64,000 bases of DNA from CAWDVB01 sp963824105 (GCA_963824105.1 CAWGNN010000010.1:124001-188000), one strand, 5' to 3'. Positions 50,029 to 59,485 are shown, counted from the stretch's first letter. The notes: generated by a model from the letters alone, not told the origin. Numbers and translations are program-made.

Positions 50029-50157
50029 CGCCCTCGCCCCCACGTGAGGCGCCGTCTGGCTGTGGGAGCACCACGCCCAAACCCTCTGATTCGAGGCAGC
50101 CCTCCAGGCGGCCATCGGGCCGTGGTTTCCGTCGGGCAACTCTGCTTGACTGCCCAC

Positions 50158-50940
50158 ATGGATCATCAATCAGCCGTTGGCGCCTTAGGCGTGTACGCAG
50201 ACGGTCGCGCGGGATATCAACTTCCGGCTGGATGGGAGCCAGCGGGAGAGAAGGTCCTCGAGACTGCCTTGAGCCAAGCCCTCAGCGCCCTCAGCGACCC
50301 GCGCACCGTCGAGAGGGTCCGTGGTTACTACGACCGTGAGGGCGACTACGCGGGCACGACCTTCTTGGACGTTTACCCCAACGATCCGTTCGACGTCACG
50401 GCCGCCGATCTGTGGGCGGTCTCCACGCTCAATGTGCCGGTGATCGCCCGACAGGGTCGCTTCCTTCTCGATGCCGGGAACGCCCAGAGCCAAGTGCGAC
50501 GTCATCTCCGGTACTTGGACAAGGTCACCCTCCCGGTCACGTCCCTGGAGCACGGGACGGATGGTTCCGCAGCCACCCTCGACCGGATGTGGGATCTGCA
50601 CGACACCTTCCGGTCGTTGCTCGCTTCCGACGACCACGAATCGAATCGCTGGGTCTTCGCAGCGAAGTTGTGTGCCCGCAAGCGGCCTCTGCTATTCCCG
50701 GTTCGAGACGAGCTCGTGTGTCGCTGGCTTGGTGGCGGGGAGCCGCTGCGCAACGGCGACGGAAAGCCGGGTGACTTCAGCATCGACATCCAGGCCTATG
50801 CCTATCTGATGACTCACTCCCAGGTGCGCGACCATCTCTCTCGGATCCGTGCAGAGGCCACCGGAGTGCGCCTCGACGGGGAAGATCTACGACTCCTCGA
50901 CGTCGTTCTCTGGCGGCGTGCGAAGGCCGAACTTTCGTAG
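50158..50940 (+). CDS. DUF6308-like hypothetical protein
   Basis: The 260-residue soluble protein (start MDHQSAVGAL) contains DVYPNDPFDVTAADLWAVSTL near residue 70 and KLCARKRPLLFPVRDELV near residue 175. Both are typical of the actinobacterial DUF6308 group, in which a helix-rich domain ends in a 'RKRPxLxPVxD' motif. No function is known. The ATG at 50158 is the first with a normal N-terminus; the upstream open frame is not protein-like. Confidence 0.55.
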   Translation: MDHQSAVGALGVYADGRAGYQLPAGWEPAGEKVLETALSQALSALSDPRTVERVRGYYDREGDYAGTTFLDVYPNDPFDVTAADLWAVSTLNVPVIARQGRFLLDAGNAQSQVRRHLRYLDKVTLPVTSLEHGTDGSAATLDRMWDLHDTFRSLLASDDHESNRWVFAAKLCARKRPLLFPVRDELVCRWLGGGEPLRNGDGKPGDFSIDIQAYAYLMTHSQVRDHLSRIRAEATGVRLDGEDLRLLDVVLWRRAKAELS

Positions 50941-50992
50941 CTCGCAGCCAGGTATCGGCATTCTCTTAGGGGGCATCAGTACGTTCCCGGCC

Positions 50993-51904
50993 ATGGGGGA
51001 AGAGGATTTGCCGGCTGAGTCTGCTGCGGCCGCCGAGAAGCAGATGAAGCTTCGCTATGCGGGTAGGTGTCGGGTGTGCGGGAGGGAGCTCCCCGCCCGA
51101 GCCGAGGCGATCTATGAGCGCGCGACCAAGACGGTGCGATGTCTCGACGGAGAACACCTCGCCGCCCCTGCTCTCGATCCGGGGGCCGAGGCGCCGGAAG
51201 AGCCCGGCCCTGAGTCCTCGGCGGAGCCCGACGCCGAGGATGAGGCCCCTGACCCTGCTGAGTCCGGGGTGGCGGGTTCATCCGCTCGACGTGAGTACGA
51301 GCGTCGCAAAGCGAAGCGAGAGGAACGGATCCGGTCTCAGCACCCGAAGATCGGCGGATTCCTCCTGGCGGTCACCGATGAGCCCCAGAGCACGCGAGCG
51401 TGGGTTCAGGGCGCGATCGGCGAGGAACTGCTGGGCGCGCGCCTCGACTCGCTGGTGGCCGAGGGGATCGCCGTGCTCCACGACCGGCGGATCCCGGGGA
51501 CACGCGCCAACATCGACCACATCGTCGTGGCGCCGACCGGGGTCTATGTGATCGACGCCAAGCGCTACAAGGGTCGACCTGAGCTCCGAATCGAGGGCGG
51601 CATCCTGCGGCCACGGGTGGAGCGGCTCTTCGTCGGCTCGCGTGAGAGCACCAAGCTCGTCGATGGTGTGCTGAAGCAGCGCGATGTCGTCCGCGGAGTC
51701 ATCGGGGAAGACGTTCCTGTGCGAAGCGTGCTCTGCTTCGTCGAGGCGGACTGGCCCCTCCTCGGCGGTTCCTTCGTGACTCGTGATGTGTGGGTGCTGT
51801 GGCCGAAGAAGCTCTACACGAAGCTCGCCGAGCCGGGGGCGCTTGAGCCCAACGACATCGCAGGGCTGCATCAGCAGTTGGCGACGGCGTTGCCGCCGTC
51901 GTAG
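50993..51904 (+). CDS. NERD-domain protein with N-terminal zinc knuckle
   Basis: The 303-residue protein starts MGEEDLPAES and has CRVCGRELP near residue 24, then a disordered Pro/Glu linker (residues 60-95) and a charged coiled-coil-like stretch. Residues 135-240 form a NERD domain: GAIGEELLGARLDSL, TRANIDHIVVAPTGVYVIDAKRYKG with the acidic and lysine residues of a PD-(D/E)XK-like site. The tail (VLCFVEADWPLL, VWVLWPKKL) is typical of such proteins. It has no membrane segment, unlike the NERD protein at 32087. Confidence 0.75.
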   Translation: MGEEDLPAESAAAAEKQMKLRYAGRCRVCGRELPARAEAIYERATKTVRCLDGEHLAAPALDPGAEAPEEPGPESSAEPDAEDEAPDPAESGVAGSSARREYERRKAKREERIRSQHPKIGGFLLAVTDEPQSTRAWVQGAIGEELLGARLDSLVAEGIAVLHDRRIPGTRANIDHIVVAPTGVYVIDAKRYKGRPELRIEGGILRPRVERLFVGSRESTKLVDGVLKQRDVVRGVIGEDVPVRSVLCFVEADWPLLGGSFVTRDVWVLWPKKLYTKLAEPGALEPNDIAGLHQQLATALPPS

Positions 51905-51921
51905 GTCACTTCAAGCACCCG

Positions 51922-52805
51922 GTGGGGCCGTGGGCCTTTGCCTCTTGTGGGGCCCGATGGGCGCTCGAAGAGTTGAGATGTGGGGTCCCGCAGGTCTTTG
52001 GGCTTGTGCCGGTCTCCTTCTGGGAACCGGGATGGTCCCGTCGTGCAAAGGCTGGCTTGGCCGGTCTGGTGTCGCTCGTCCTTGCCGGCTTCAGCCTGAT
52101 CGGGGGGGGGTCCGTCGGCCGTGGCCGGCGATCGCGTTGATCTCACTCGGGATGGGCTGCTCTCGAGCTCTCCCTCACAGGTGCATTTGGTCGACAACTC
52201 CGCGTTCTTGCCGTCTGCGTCCGCGGGTCCGGCGCTGCACAGCATTGAGGGACGGCTGACCGTGCCGCGGACCGCGATGCAGAAGAGCACGCCGATGTAC
52301 TCGGCATACGGCTCCCTTCCCGGGTTCTCGGTCGACTTCCTCACCGACGACGGAATCCTCGTTCCGGCCGACCGGTCGCTCATTGCCCAGCCGAGGGAGT
52401 GGTCGCTGATCCTGGGCCCGGGTCGGATCTGGTCGGAGCCAGGGGATGAGGGCACGTCGCGGGCGTCGTTCCCGTTCACCTTGGGCAGTCCACCCGGGCG
52501 GGAGTACGGGGCGAATGAGGCGCACAACGGGGGTGGCCACATTCCTGATCGGCGATGGCGGCGTGGTGAGCTGGCTCCGGTTCCAGGTCTCCCAGGAGAT
52601 CGCGCCCGACGGCGACTCCTTCGACATGTGGGGCTCCGCCCCGCTGGCGTGTCAGCCGGAGTCGGTTCCCGGCCTGGACGCTCTGAGGGCCTCGCTCGGG
52701 GAGTTGCGGACGACCGGGCGAGGCGGCCCAGCGTCGTCAACAGCTCAGTCTTCCTCCTCATCGAAGGCGGAGAACTCCGTGCCGTTGATCTCCACGACAT
52801 CCTGA
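51922..52805 (+). pseudogene. Possible membrane-anchored hypothetical protein, frameshifted
   Basis: Three frames join into one plausible protein. The first has FWEPGWSRRAKAGLAGLVSL, VLAGFSLIGG, a single membrane span. A seven-G run at about 52100 shifts to the second frame, which begins near VAGDRVDLTRDG and contains VHLVDNSAFLPSASAG and PGFSVDFLTDDG. A five-G run near 52525 shifts to the third (VATFLIGDGGVVSWLRFQVS). Both changes are +1 in homopolymers. The 3' end overlaps the convergent gene at 52745. I do not recognise the family, and the first join is uncertain. Confidence 0.4.
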
Positions 52806-53104
52806 TGCGAGGCGAGCAGTGGGATGAGCCATTCCCGGAACTCGGCGGCGTCGAGACCGACGACCTCCGTTGCCTCGATGGTCATGTAGGTGGCGACGTA
52901 GTCCGCGACCGCTCTCTCGAGCGACGTGATGTGAGTGTGGGTCTCCTCCACCGGGGACTCAACGTAGCCCTGGTCGTCATAGACGCCCTCCTGCAGATCC
53001 CAGCCGTCCCCGTCGCGGGTCAGATGGGTCTCATACTCCCTGTCGGACGCCCAGAGGCTCATGCGCTCCACGCGGTCTTCGACGCCCTTACGGTCGTTCG
53101 TCAT
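52745..53104 (-). CDS. Acidic hypothetical protein, second gene of a pair
   Basis: The 119-residue protein (start MTNDRKGVEDRVER) is acidic, has no cysteines or membrane segments, and ends in FDEEED. Segments YETHLTRDGDGW and FREWLIPLLASHQDVVEING suggest a mixed alpha/beta fold. It starts 1 base after the stop of the upstream gene (TGACATG), so the two are translationally coupled. No family is recognised. Confidence 0.5.
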   Translation of the reverse strand: MTNDRKGVEDRVERMSLWASDREYETHLTRDGDGWDLQEGVYDDQGYVESPVEETHTHITSLERAVADYVATYMTIEATEVVGLDAAEFREWLIPLLASHQDVVEINGTEFSAFDEEED

Positions 53105-53105
53105 G

Positions 53106-53615
53106 TCAGGCCGCCTCCTCCGCACGGGAACCTCCGGGGAGCGCCTCCGGCTCCTCGTGCGGGCAGTCGGCCCGATGCCGGCCAGGGTAGTCCGACCGCT
53201 CGGTGACCACGGGGACATCGGCCCGGTGGCGACCCGCTGTTGTTGGATCAGCGACTCCCAGCAGTTCGCGGATGCCGATATCCCATGCTTCGGGCGCGAG
53301 CACGTCGGTCTCGACGGCAGCTCCCCGGTAGACGTCGCACCAGCAGGCCCAGCAGTCGGTGAGCCGGATGTGGGTGCTCCGTCGCGGGCACGCGATGTAG
53401 CCGAGCAACGGTGCCTGCTCGACCTCAGCGGGGGCCGGAGCGGGCTCGTCGGGCTGGTTGAGTACCCGACACTCGTCGCAGTCACAAGTGCTCTTGGTGA
53501 AGATCTCCTCGTCGGAGTCGAACCGCGAGGTGTCAGCGAAGGCCTTGAGAACGGCGGTCACTGCGTTGGTGAGGTCGTCGGTGTCCTCGACACCGTCGAT
53601 AATGATGCGTGTCAT
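53106..53615 (-). CDS. Cysteine-rich hypothetical protein, first gene of a pair
   Basis: The 169-residue protein starts MTRIIIDGVEDTDDL. A compact cluster CDCDEC near residue 45 and CWACWCDVY near residue 90 could bind one or two metal ions, with further HRADCPHE at the C-terminus. Two nearly identical RHRAD motifs occur in the last 40 residues. No enzyme family is recognised. It is coupled to the gene at 52745. Confidence 0.5.
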   Translation of the reverse strand: MTRIIIDGVEDTDDLTNAVTAVLKAFADTSRFDSDEEIFTKSTCDCDECRVLNQPDEPAPAPAEVEQAPLLGYIACPRRSTHIRLTDCWACWCDVYRGAAVETDVLAPEAWDIGIRELLGVADPTTAGRHRADVPVVTERSDYPGRHRADCPHEEPEALPGGSRAEEAA

Positions 53616-54072
53616 CAGCTGTCCCCTGACGGGTAGGGGACCGGGGTCACGCCCCAGTCCGGTTTGACTGCTCCAACACCAAATGCTGGGCAGGCCGTGT
53701 CTTGACCTTCGGGGGCACCGCGCCGGACCTGGCCGGTTGCCTCCCACGCGTCCGAAGCCGCTCATCTGTGGGATCTCTCGACACTTGTTGAGTTGTGGAA
53801 CAACCGTACGTTGGACCTCCGACACTTCTTGCCTCGGGGGGTGAGGGCATGGTTGCTCCAACCCGTTCAGGGGCAATGCGTGCTGGCGTTCCCGTCATGA
53901 CCGCGGCTGTTGTTGTCGGCTCGGGTCTCCTCCGAAGGGCACCGTGCCGGGAAGCGCGGTTGCCGTCCGCTCACGTTCGGAGGCGTGAGGGCGTATCTCT
54001 TGACCCACATCGAGGGTGGGCGCGGGGTGGGACAGGAATGGGGTGGATTCAGACGCGAGCTTCGCTCGCTCC
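53616..54072. other. 457-bp intergenic region without a supported gene
   Basis: I find no protein-like frame here. It holds an AT-richer segment near 53770-53810 that could contain the promoter for the minus-strand pair, and ends in a small hairpin GCGAGC-TTC-GCTCGC (54055-54069) just after the arrestin-like gene's stop on the minus strand. That hairpin is part of the interspersed repeat described at 54041. Confidence 0.4.
54041..54071. repeat. Interspersed repeat fragment, hairpin form
   Basis: GGTGGATTCAGACGCGAGC followed by TTCGCTCGCTCCTCA forms a hairpin (GCGAGC/GCTCGC). The same GGTGG-TTC-AGACGCGAGCTTCG core recurs near 55720. Similar 'GGTGGTTTCGAGACGC...CTCCTCAACCACC' elements are widespread between genes in Nocardioides. 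Confidence 0.5.
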
Positions 54073-55509
54073 TCAGCGGCCGGGGTGGGTGGTGGCTGAC
54101 CGGCCGCTGATGTCGGCCGCTGCCTTCTTGGCCGCCTTGCGGATGAACACGTTGCCCTGATCAGCCGCCTCCTCGGTGAGGTCCGGGATCGCGCGTTGGT
54201 CGCCGATGAGGGCGAGCGCGTGGGCGGCCGCCTTGAAGCGGCTGGAGGCCATGGAGTGGAGGATCATCTGCTTGCTGTTGTCGGTCCCGCCGGGCTCGCG
54301 CCAGGAGGCGGCGTCGGCGTGCAGCAGTGCCAGCAGGGGGTCCACGGCCTGCGGGTCGCGGAGTTCGCCGAGCTGCTCGATCACGGTGCACCGGACGGTG
54401 TGCTCGGTGGTCGACAACTTCGGGAGGAAGCCGGTGTCGACGTTGAGCAGGCTGATGAGAGCGGTCACCGCACGCGGGTCACCGCTGTGGGCGATCTTGC
54501 GCACGGCCTCCCGCTTCTGCTCCTCCAGGTCGCGATCGGAGTGGCTCGCAGGAGGTGCGGCGGAGACGAACGCCACCAGGTCGTCGACCGACCCGGCCGC
54601 CACCAGGTGGGTGGCGGTGGCCGCCGTTCCGCCGTCGCCGCCGGTGTGGACGACGATCTGGGACTCGCCCCGGTGCTCCTTGCCGAAGAGGCCGGTCGCG
54701 TCGACCTCGGCCGCCACATACCAGTGCAGGTCTGTGTTCGGGGTCGCGTAGGACGGCGGGGCGTCCTCGGGGATGCGGAGCAGGAACGGATAGGTGTAGG
54801 TCTGGCCGGCCTCGTAGTGCGTCGGTCCGGAGAGCTCGCAGGCCGTGTCGTTGCGCCACGGCGCGGTCCTGGCCGAGGGCCCCTGGTCCTTGCGGCGGTA
54901 CGCCAGGAGGGCGGACGTCCGCTTGACGGCGAAGGACTCCTGCGGCGTCACTACGACGGTGCCGGCCACCTCGTCGCCGGGACGGAGCACGCGAGTGGCG
55001 GGCCACACCCCGATCGGGCACTTCTTCGACTTCACGGTCGGCTGCTCGTCCGCCCACGCGGCGTACTCGGCGAACGGGGACCGCACCTGGAGATCTGTCT
55101 GGAAGTGCGTCTCCCCGACCCATCCACGGGAGGCCGTCACCCGCACCTGCCACGACACCAACTGCCGCAGCTCCTCGGGACGGGTGGGGTCGAAGGCGGT
55201 CGGTGGCGCGTCCACGGGCACGGTCAGGGTGAATCTCTGCTCACCGTCGGTCGCGGCCAGGTCCTGCGAGCCGTGGGCCACCTCACCGATCCCGGCGTCG
55301 CAGTTCGGCACGTCGCCGGTGCAGACGTGGAAGAGGGCGCCCGTCGGTGTCGAGGAGGCCCAGCCCACGTTGAAGCGGTCGAGCTCCAGCAACTGCACGC
55401 GGACCGACTTGAGCTTGTTGTCCGGCTGGAGCCGGATCGTGCCGGTCACCTCGTCGCCCGGCTGAACGTCGCAGGTGTCCAAAGTGATGTCGATGGTGGG
55501 TGCGCGCAT
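54073..55509 (-). CDS. Arrestin-like (Spo0M type) protein with C-terminal HEAT repeats
   Basis: The 478-residue protein starts MRAPTIDITLDTCDVQPGDE. Two arrestin-like beta-sandwiches follow: residues 5-150 with VTGTIRLQPDNKLKSVRVQL, and 160-320 with LRPGDEVAGTVVVTPQES and PFLLRIPEDAPPS. This is the layout of Spo0M/arrestin-N relatives. Residues 355-470 are HEAT/PBS-lyase-type repeats (SGDPRAVTALISLLN, LRDPQAVDPLLALLH, IGDQRAIPDLTEEA). The combination suggests a scaffold that binds partners; no enzyme motif is seen. An upstream in-frame extension is rejected as it is Arg/Pro-rich. Confidence 0.7.
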   Translation of the reverse strand: MRAPTIDITLDTCDVQPGDEVTGTIRLQPDNKLKSVRVQLLELDRFNVGWASSTPTGALFHVCTGDVPNCDAGIGEVAHGSQDLAATDGEQRFTLTVPVDAPPTAFDPTRPEELRQLVSWQVRVTASRGWVGETHFQTDLQVRSPFAEYAAWADEQPTVKSKKCPIGVWPATRVLRPGDEVAGTVVVTPQESFAVKRTSALLAYRRKDQGPSARTAPWRNDTACELSGPTHYEAGQTYTYPFLLRIPEDAPPSYATPNTDLHWYVAAEVDATGLFGKEHRGESQIVVHTGGDGGTAATATHLVAAGSVDDLVAFVSAAPPASHSDRDLEEQKREAVRKIAHSGDPRAVTALISLLNVDTGFLPKLSTTEHTVRCTVIEQLGELRDPQAVDPLLALLHADAASWREPGGTDNSKQMILHSMASSRFKAAAHALALIGDQRAIPDLTEEAADQGNVFIRKAAKKAAADISGRSATTHPGR

Positions 55510-56100
55510 GGTGCCCAGCCCCTCTCGCGCAACTCGGGCCGGGAACCCTCCGGGCCCGCAACTCCATCGTCCCTCCGGGCACCGATCCCGGTCAGAGCGG
55601 GGAGTCCCCCTCGCAGGGACCATGGACCACGCGGACGGGCGCAGGGGACGGAGTTGAGAGGGTCTCCTGCGGCGCCCCCTAGACCTCCGGGTGTCGCTGC
55701 TCAACCACCTGGGGGCGAGGGTGGTTTCGAGACGCGAGCTTCGGGTGGATTCAACCGGTGAGTGCAACGACGGGTGGATTGGCGATTCATTCATCACAAT
55801 GACCGTCTATCCGAACTCTATTGACCTACCTGCGTTCATGTCCCAGCACCTGGAGCGTGCCGAACGGGATCTTCTGAGTTCGAGTTTAGGCGTTGGGGTC
55901 GGCCGAGGCCGACACGATTGAGCAAGTGACAGGTCTCGGTGATGACCAACGAACTCGACGCCCACGTCGAGGACTTCCGACCCCGGCCCCTGCAAGTCTT
56001 GGCCGCTGATGCGTTGACGATGAAAGTCCACGAGGGCGGCCGGGTACCTGGCTGTCGTGGTTTCTGGGCAACTTTCCGGCTCGGATGCGAGGATGCCTTC
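55510..56100. other. 591-bp intergenic region with an interspersed repeat
   Basis: No supported gene. It contains the repeat at 55702-55744 and, near 55780-55830, an AT-richer patch (ATTCATTCATCACAATGACC) that could carry promoter elements. A purine-rich ribosome-binding site GAGG at about 56089 belongs to the next gene. Confidence 0.4.
55702..55744. repeat. Interspersed repeat element with 7-bp inverted ends
   Basis: AACCACC (55703-55709) and GGTGGTT (55720-55726) flank a GGGGGCGAG-type loop and are followed by TCGAGACGCGAGCTTCG. The downstream half matches the repeat at 54041. The layout corresponds to the degenerate hairpin repeats common between genes in Nocardioides. Confidence 0.5.
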
Positions 56101-57006
56101 ATGGTCGAGCAGGCAGCCGCAGGGTGGTATCCCGATGGGCACGGAAATGAGCGGTATTGGGACGGATCCGCTTGGACAGAGCAGCTCCGACACCCGCAGG
56201 CGACAGGTCCGACCAGCCCACCCATCTCGACCCAGAGAAGAGACAGCGCCCTCACAAGAATCGGTGCGGTGGTCAAGAAGGTTGGGGCGGACAAGAAGGA
56301 AGCGAAGGACGAGGCGCGTCGAAAGCAGACCAAGGATGCGGCTGCTGCGGGGGCTCTCGTCACGAGCGGGGTATTCGGCGTCTCAACTGTTGAGGTCTAT
56401 GAGGGGGGCTACGTCCGCGTTGCCTCCGCGCTTGACAATGCTTCGCAGGCTGGGTCCATAACCACGACCACACCGTACGAGAAGCTGCTATCCATCAAGT
56501 TCACCCCACCCGCGCAGGACGGGGCCTCTGGCTCATCCTCTGGGCTGGTGGGAACGGTCAACCCAGTCGTCGCAGGCCTCATCAAGGGCGGCAAAGGCAT
56601 GCTGAAGGGAAGTGTGCCCGGTCTCGCAGTCGCAGGAATCGCTCACATCGCGGCCGCGGAGGGACGCAGGGCCTTCCTGACCATCGCCACAGACAAGCAG
56701 ATCCACACGCTCACCAATCAGACCAGCGTTGGCCCCATCAGCAGGAGCCACAAGGGACACAATGAGGTTGGCCTCGCCCTGGAGGGCGCAGGTAATTCTG
56801 TGCTCCACGCGCTGGGGGGCACGTCGCTGGCGTCTGCCTCCGACGAGTCGCCTGCGAGTGAGCCGGAAGGTGTAGCGGTCAACCAGGCCTCTGCAGGACC
56901 GAACCTTGCAGATCGCGTGCGTGAGTTGGCCGAGCTTCACAGGGACGGAATGCTCTCGGACGAGGAGTTTGCTTCCGCCAAAGCGAAGCTGATCAGCAAC
57001 CTCTAG
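56101..57006 (+). CDS. DUF2510 / SHOCT domain protein
   Basis: The 301-residue protein has an N-terminal DUF2510 motif (AAGWYPDGHGNERYWDGSAW) and a C-terminal SHOCT helix-turn-helix (LADRVRELAELHRDGMLSDE, EFASAKAKLI). Between them are a basic coiled segment (KKVGADKKEAKDEARRKQ) and a Gly-rich region with TTPYEKLLSIKF. DUF2510 and SHOCT often sit at the ends of actinobacterial proteins that attach to membranes or oligomerise. ATG at 56101 has GAGG 8 bases upstream; an open frame continues upstream but is not protein-like. Confidence 0.7.
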   Translation: MVEQAAAGWYPDGHGNERYWDGSAWTEQLRHPQATGPTSPPISTQRRDSALTRIGAVVKKVGADKKEAKDEARRKQTKDAAAAGALVTSGVFGVSTVEVYEGGYVRVASALDNASQAGSITTTTPYEKLLSIKFTPPAQDGASGSSSGLVGTVNPVVAGLIKGGKGMLKGSVPGLAVAGIAHIAAAEGRRAFLTIATDKQIHTLTNQTSVGPISRSHKGHNEVGLALEGAGNSVLHALGGTSLASASDESPASEPEGVAVNQASAGPNLADRVRELAELHRDGMLSDEEFASAKAKLISNL

Positions 57007-57361
57007 TTCCCGCAGCTACCGCGGCGCAGCAGTACGTCGAGAAGCGGTGGGTCGGCTCTTGGAGAGGCTCAACAGGCGGCCCATCCCGTCTGACGAGACG
57101 TTTGGCACACCAATGACGAGCGCGAGACGACACCGTCCTGACGCCCTGCTTGGCTGCCGATGAATTCTCAGCGGAGCGTTTGCCGACCGCTCGGCCCGGG
57201 GTTCGCGCAACAGCGGTCGCGCCCAGTCCCGTCAGTGTGATCCGGTCGAATCTCGTTGGCGGCACCGAGCAGCGCAGAAAGAGCCACTTCCATCGCTCTT
57301 GCCGAGCCGCCGGGGACGCGCCTTCGGCGCTGTTCCACGGACCTGACGGAAGGGTGGAGGC
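57007..57361. other. 355-bp intergenic region
   Basis: I see no supported gene, repeat or RNA here. Composition is slightly less GC-rich than the neighbours around 57150-57180 (GATGAATTCTCAGC). The promoter of the antiporter gene is expected in this stretch. Confidence 0.4.
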
Positions 57362-59275
57362 GTGGGAGACCTGGCGAACCTGGACGTGGCGAGCTACCTC
57401 GCGCTGGTCGTCGTCCTCGGCGCGGCGTCGCAGGTGGTCGCCTGGCGGCTGCGGGTGCCCTCGCTGTTGCTGCTGCTTCCGGTCGGCTTCGTCCTGGGTC
57501 AGTTCGTGGTGCCCGACGAGGTGCTGGGCAGGGACGCGCTCTTCGGAGGTGTCTCGATCGCGGTCGGCATCATCCTCTTCGAGGGAGCGCTGTCGCTGGA
57601 CCTGCGGGAGCTGCGGGAGATCGGCGGGCCGGTGCTGCGGCTCTGCTCGATCACCGTGGTGGTGGCGTGGGGGCTGCTGACCCTCGCCGGTCTCGCGATC
57701 AGGCTGTCGGTGGGCATCGCCATCCTGGCCGGAGCGATCCTGGTCGTCACCGGCCCGACCGTGGTCAGTCCGATCCTGCGCATCCTGCGACCAACCAAAC
57801 GGGTGTCGCTGATGCTGCGCTGGGAGGCCATCGTCGTCGACCCGCTCGGGGCAGCCCTGGCGGTGCTGATCGCCCAGGCGCTGGTGACCGGTCGCACCCA
57901 GCAGCCGGTGATCGACCTGATCGGCGGGGTGGCGATGACCGCGCTGTTCGCGGTGGTCGCCGCCGGGCCGGCCGCCGTGCTGCTCGAGGTGCTGATGCGC
58001 CGGCACTGGGTGCCCGACCACCTCCAGGGCGTCGCGTTCCTCGCCGGCGCGGTCGGCACCCTGATGGCCTCCAACGACCTGCAGCCCGACAGCGGACTGC
58101 TCGCGGTGACCCTGCTCGGCATCTGGCTGGCCAACCGGCGGCAGATGCACCTGCAGCACGTGCGGGAGTTCAAGGAGCACCTGCAGGTGATTTTCGTGGG
58201 TGGACTCTTCGTGCTGCTCGCCGGGCGGATCAGTCCGACCCGGCTGCTCGACGTGCTACCGCAGGCACTGGTCTTCGTCGTGCTGATCGTGGTGGCGGTC
58301 CGGCCGCTCAGCGTCTTCATCGGACTGCTGGGGACCAACGCGACCGGCGCCGAGCGCCGACTGCTCAGCGGGATGGCTCCGCGCGGCATCGTGGCCGCGG
58401 CGGTGATCAGCACCTTCGCCCTGGACTTCGAGCGCGTGGCCTCAGAGCGGGTCCAGGAGGCGGCCTCGGCCACCGGCACCGAGGCGGTGGCGTTGCAGGC
58501 ACAGGCCGACCGGCTCGCCCAGCTCGCGACCCAGGCGAACGACCTGGTGCCGCTGATCTTCCTGATCATCGTCGCGACCGTCGCGATCTACGGGCTCGGC
58601 GTGGGGCGACTGGCCCGACGGCTCGGGCTGGCCAGTGCCAACCCGCAGGGCGTCCTCTTCGCCGGTGGCAGTCCCTGGGTCGTGCAGGCCGCCCAGCGGC
58701 TGGAGGAGATCGGAGTCACCACCTTGCTGGTCAGCCGCGAGTACGGGCGGTTGGCCGGGGCCCGGCGCGCCGGGCTGTCCACGGTGACCGCGAACATCCT
58801 GTCCGACTACGCGGTCCGAGACCTGGATCTGTCCGGCATCGCCCGTCTGATCGCCTGCACCGCCGACGACGAGGTGAACTCCACCGCAGCCCGCGAGTTC
58901 GCCCAGGTCCTCGGCCGGGCCAAGGTCTTCCAGATCGCCCGGAAGGACAGTGCCGAGGCCGAGCGCAGCTCGCGCCGGGGCACCGCCGCCCACCTCACCG
59001 CCCAGGTCGCGTTCAGTCCCGCGCTGACGTTCGAGGAGCTCGACTCGCGGGTCGAGGCCGGGGCGGTCGTGAAGCGGACCAGCCTGTCGGAGGAGTACAC
59101 CCTCGACGACTTCCACGCCCGGTACGGCGAGGACGCGGTGGTGATGTTCGTGGTCCGTGGTGAGCGGGTCGAGGTCGTCGGGGAGGGAACCAAGCTGCCG
59201 CAGAAGGACGCGTCCCTGATCGCGCTGGTGCGTGATCCCGAGCAGGCCGAGGGCGAGGCGACCGCCTCGGGGTGA
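57362..59275 (+). CDS. CPA1-type cation/H+ antiporter with TrkA-N domain
   Basis: The 637-residue protein has about 12 membrane spans in residues 5-410. GIILFEGALSLDLRELR and GAILVVTGPTVVSPIL are the CPA1 signatures, and RWEAIVVDPLGA holds the conserved ion-binding aspartate region. A loop of about 40 residues follows the GMAPRGIVAAAVIS motif. From about residue 430 a TrkA-N-like Rossmann domain follows (VLFAGGSPWVVQAAQRLEEI, IARLIACTADDEVN), then a TrkA-C-like tail. Such proteins exchange Na+ or K+ for protons, and the Rossmann domain may gate them with nucleotides. It begins with GTG at 57362. Confidence 0.85.
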   Translation: MGDLANLDVASYLALVVVLGAASQVVAWRLRVPSLLLLLPVGFVLGQFVVPDEVLGRDALFGGVSIAVGIILFEGALSLDLRELREIGGPVLRLCSITVVVAWGLLTLAGLAIRLSVGIAILAGAILVVTGPTVVSPILRILRPTKRVSLMLRWEAIVVDPLGAALAVLIAQALVTGRTQQPVIDLIGGVAMTALFAVVAAGPAAVLLEVLMRRHWVPDHLQGVAFLAGAVGTLMASNDLQPDSGLLAVTLLGIWLANRRQMHLQHVREFKEHLQVIFVGGLFVLLAGRISPTRLLDVLPQALVFVVLIVVAVRPLSVFIGLLGTNATGAERRLLSGMAPRGIVAAAVISTFALDFERVASERVQEAASATGTEAVALQAQADRLAQLATQANDLVPLIFLIIVATVAIYGLGVGRLARRLGLASANPQGVLFAGGSPWVVQAAQRLEEIGVTTLLVSREYGRLAGARRAGLSTVTANILSDYAVRDLDLSGIARLIACTADDEVNSTAAREFAQVLGRAKVFQIARKDSAEAERSSRRGTAAHLTAQVAFSPALTFEELDSRVEAGAVVKRTSLSEEYTLDDFHARYGEDAVVMFVVRGERVEVVGEGTKLPQKDASLIALVRDPEQAEGEATASG

Positions 59276-59485
59276 GGTCGTGCGGACGGCTCCCGCGGAG
59301 CACTCCGCGCCCGTCGGGGCGTCCCAATTTCCCGTTCGGGTCGGGGACGGTCACCGTTCGTCGCGTCGATCTCGCCTTCTGCCGGTGTTTTTGCTTTCCC
59401 GGTCTTGCGAGGGCCGGTCTGCTCCGGGGAAGGTGGGGGATCCGCCTCGGGCGTGATCAGTGAATGTGAAGGAAGTGAGTTAACC

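Noticed and set aside
53795..54160. A 121-codon frame on the + strand
   Set aside because: It has no family resemblance, crosses the interspersed repeat and overlaps the end of the arrestin-like gene.
59311..59485. Riboswitch or PHO box upstream of the secreted phosphoesterase
   Set aside because: Only a single GGTCACCGTTCG-like unit and weak 11-base spacing are seen; no structured aptamer pattern could be recognised.
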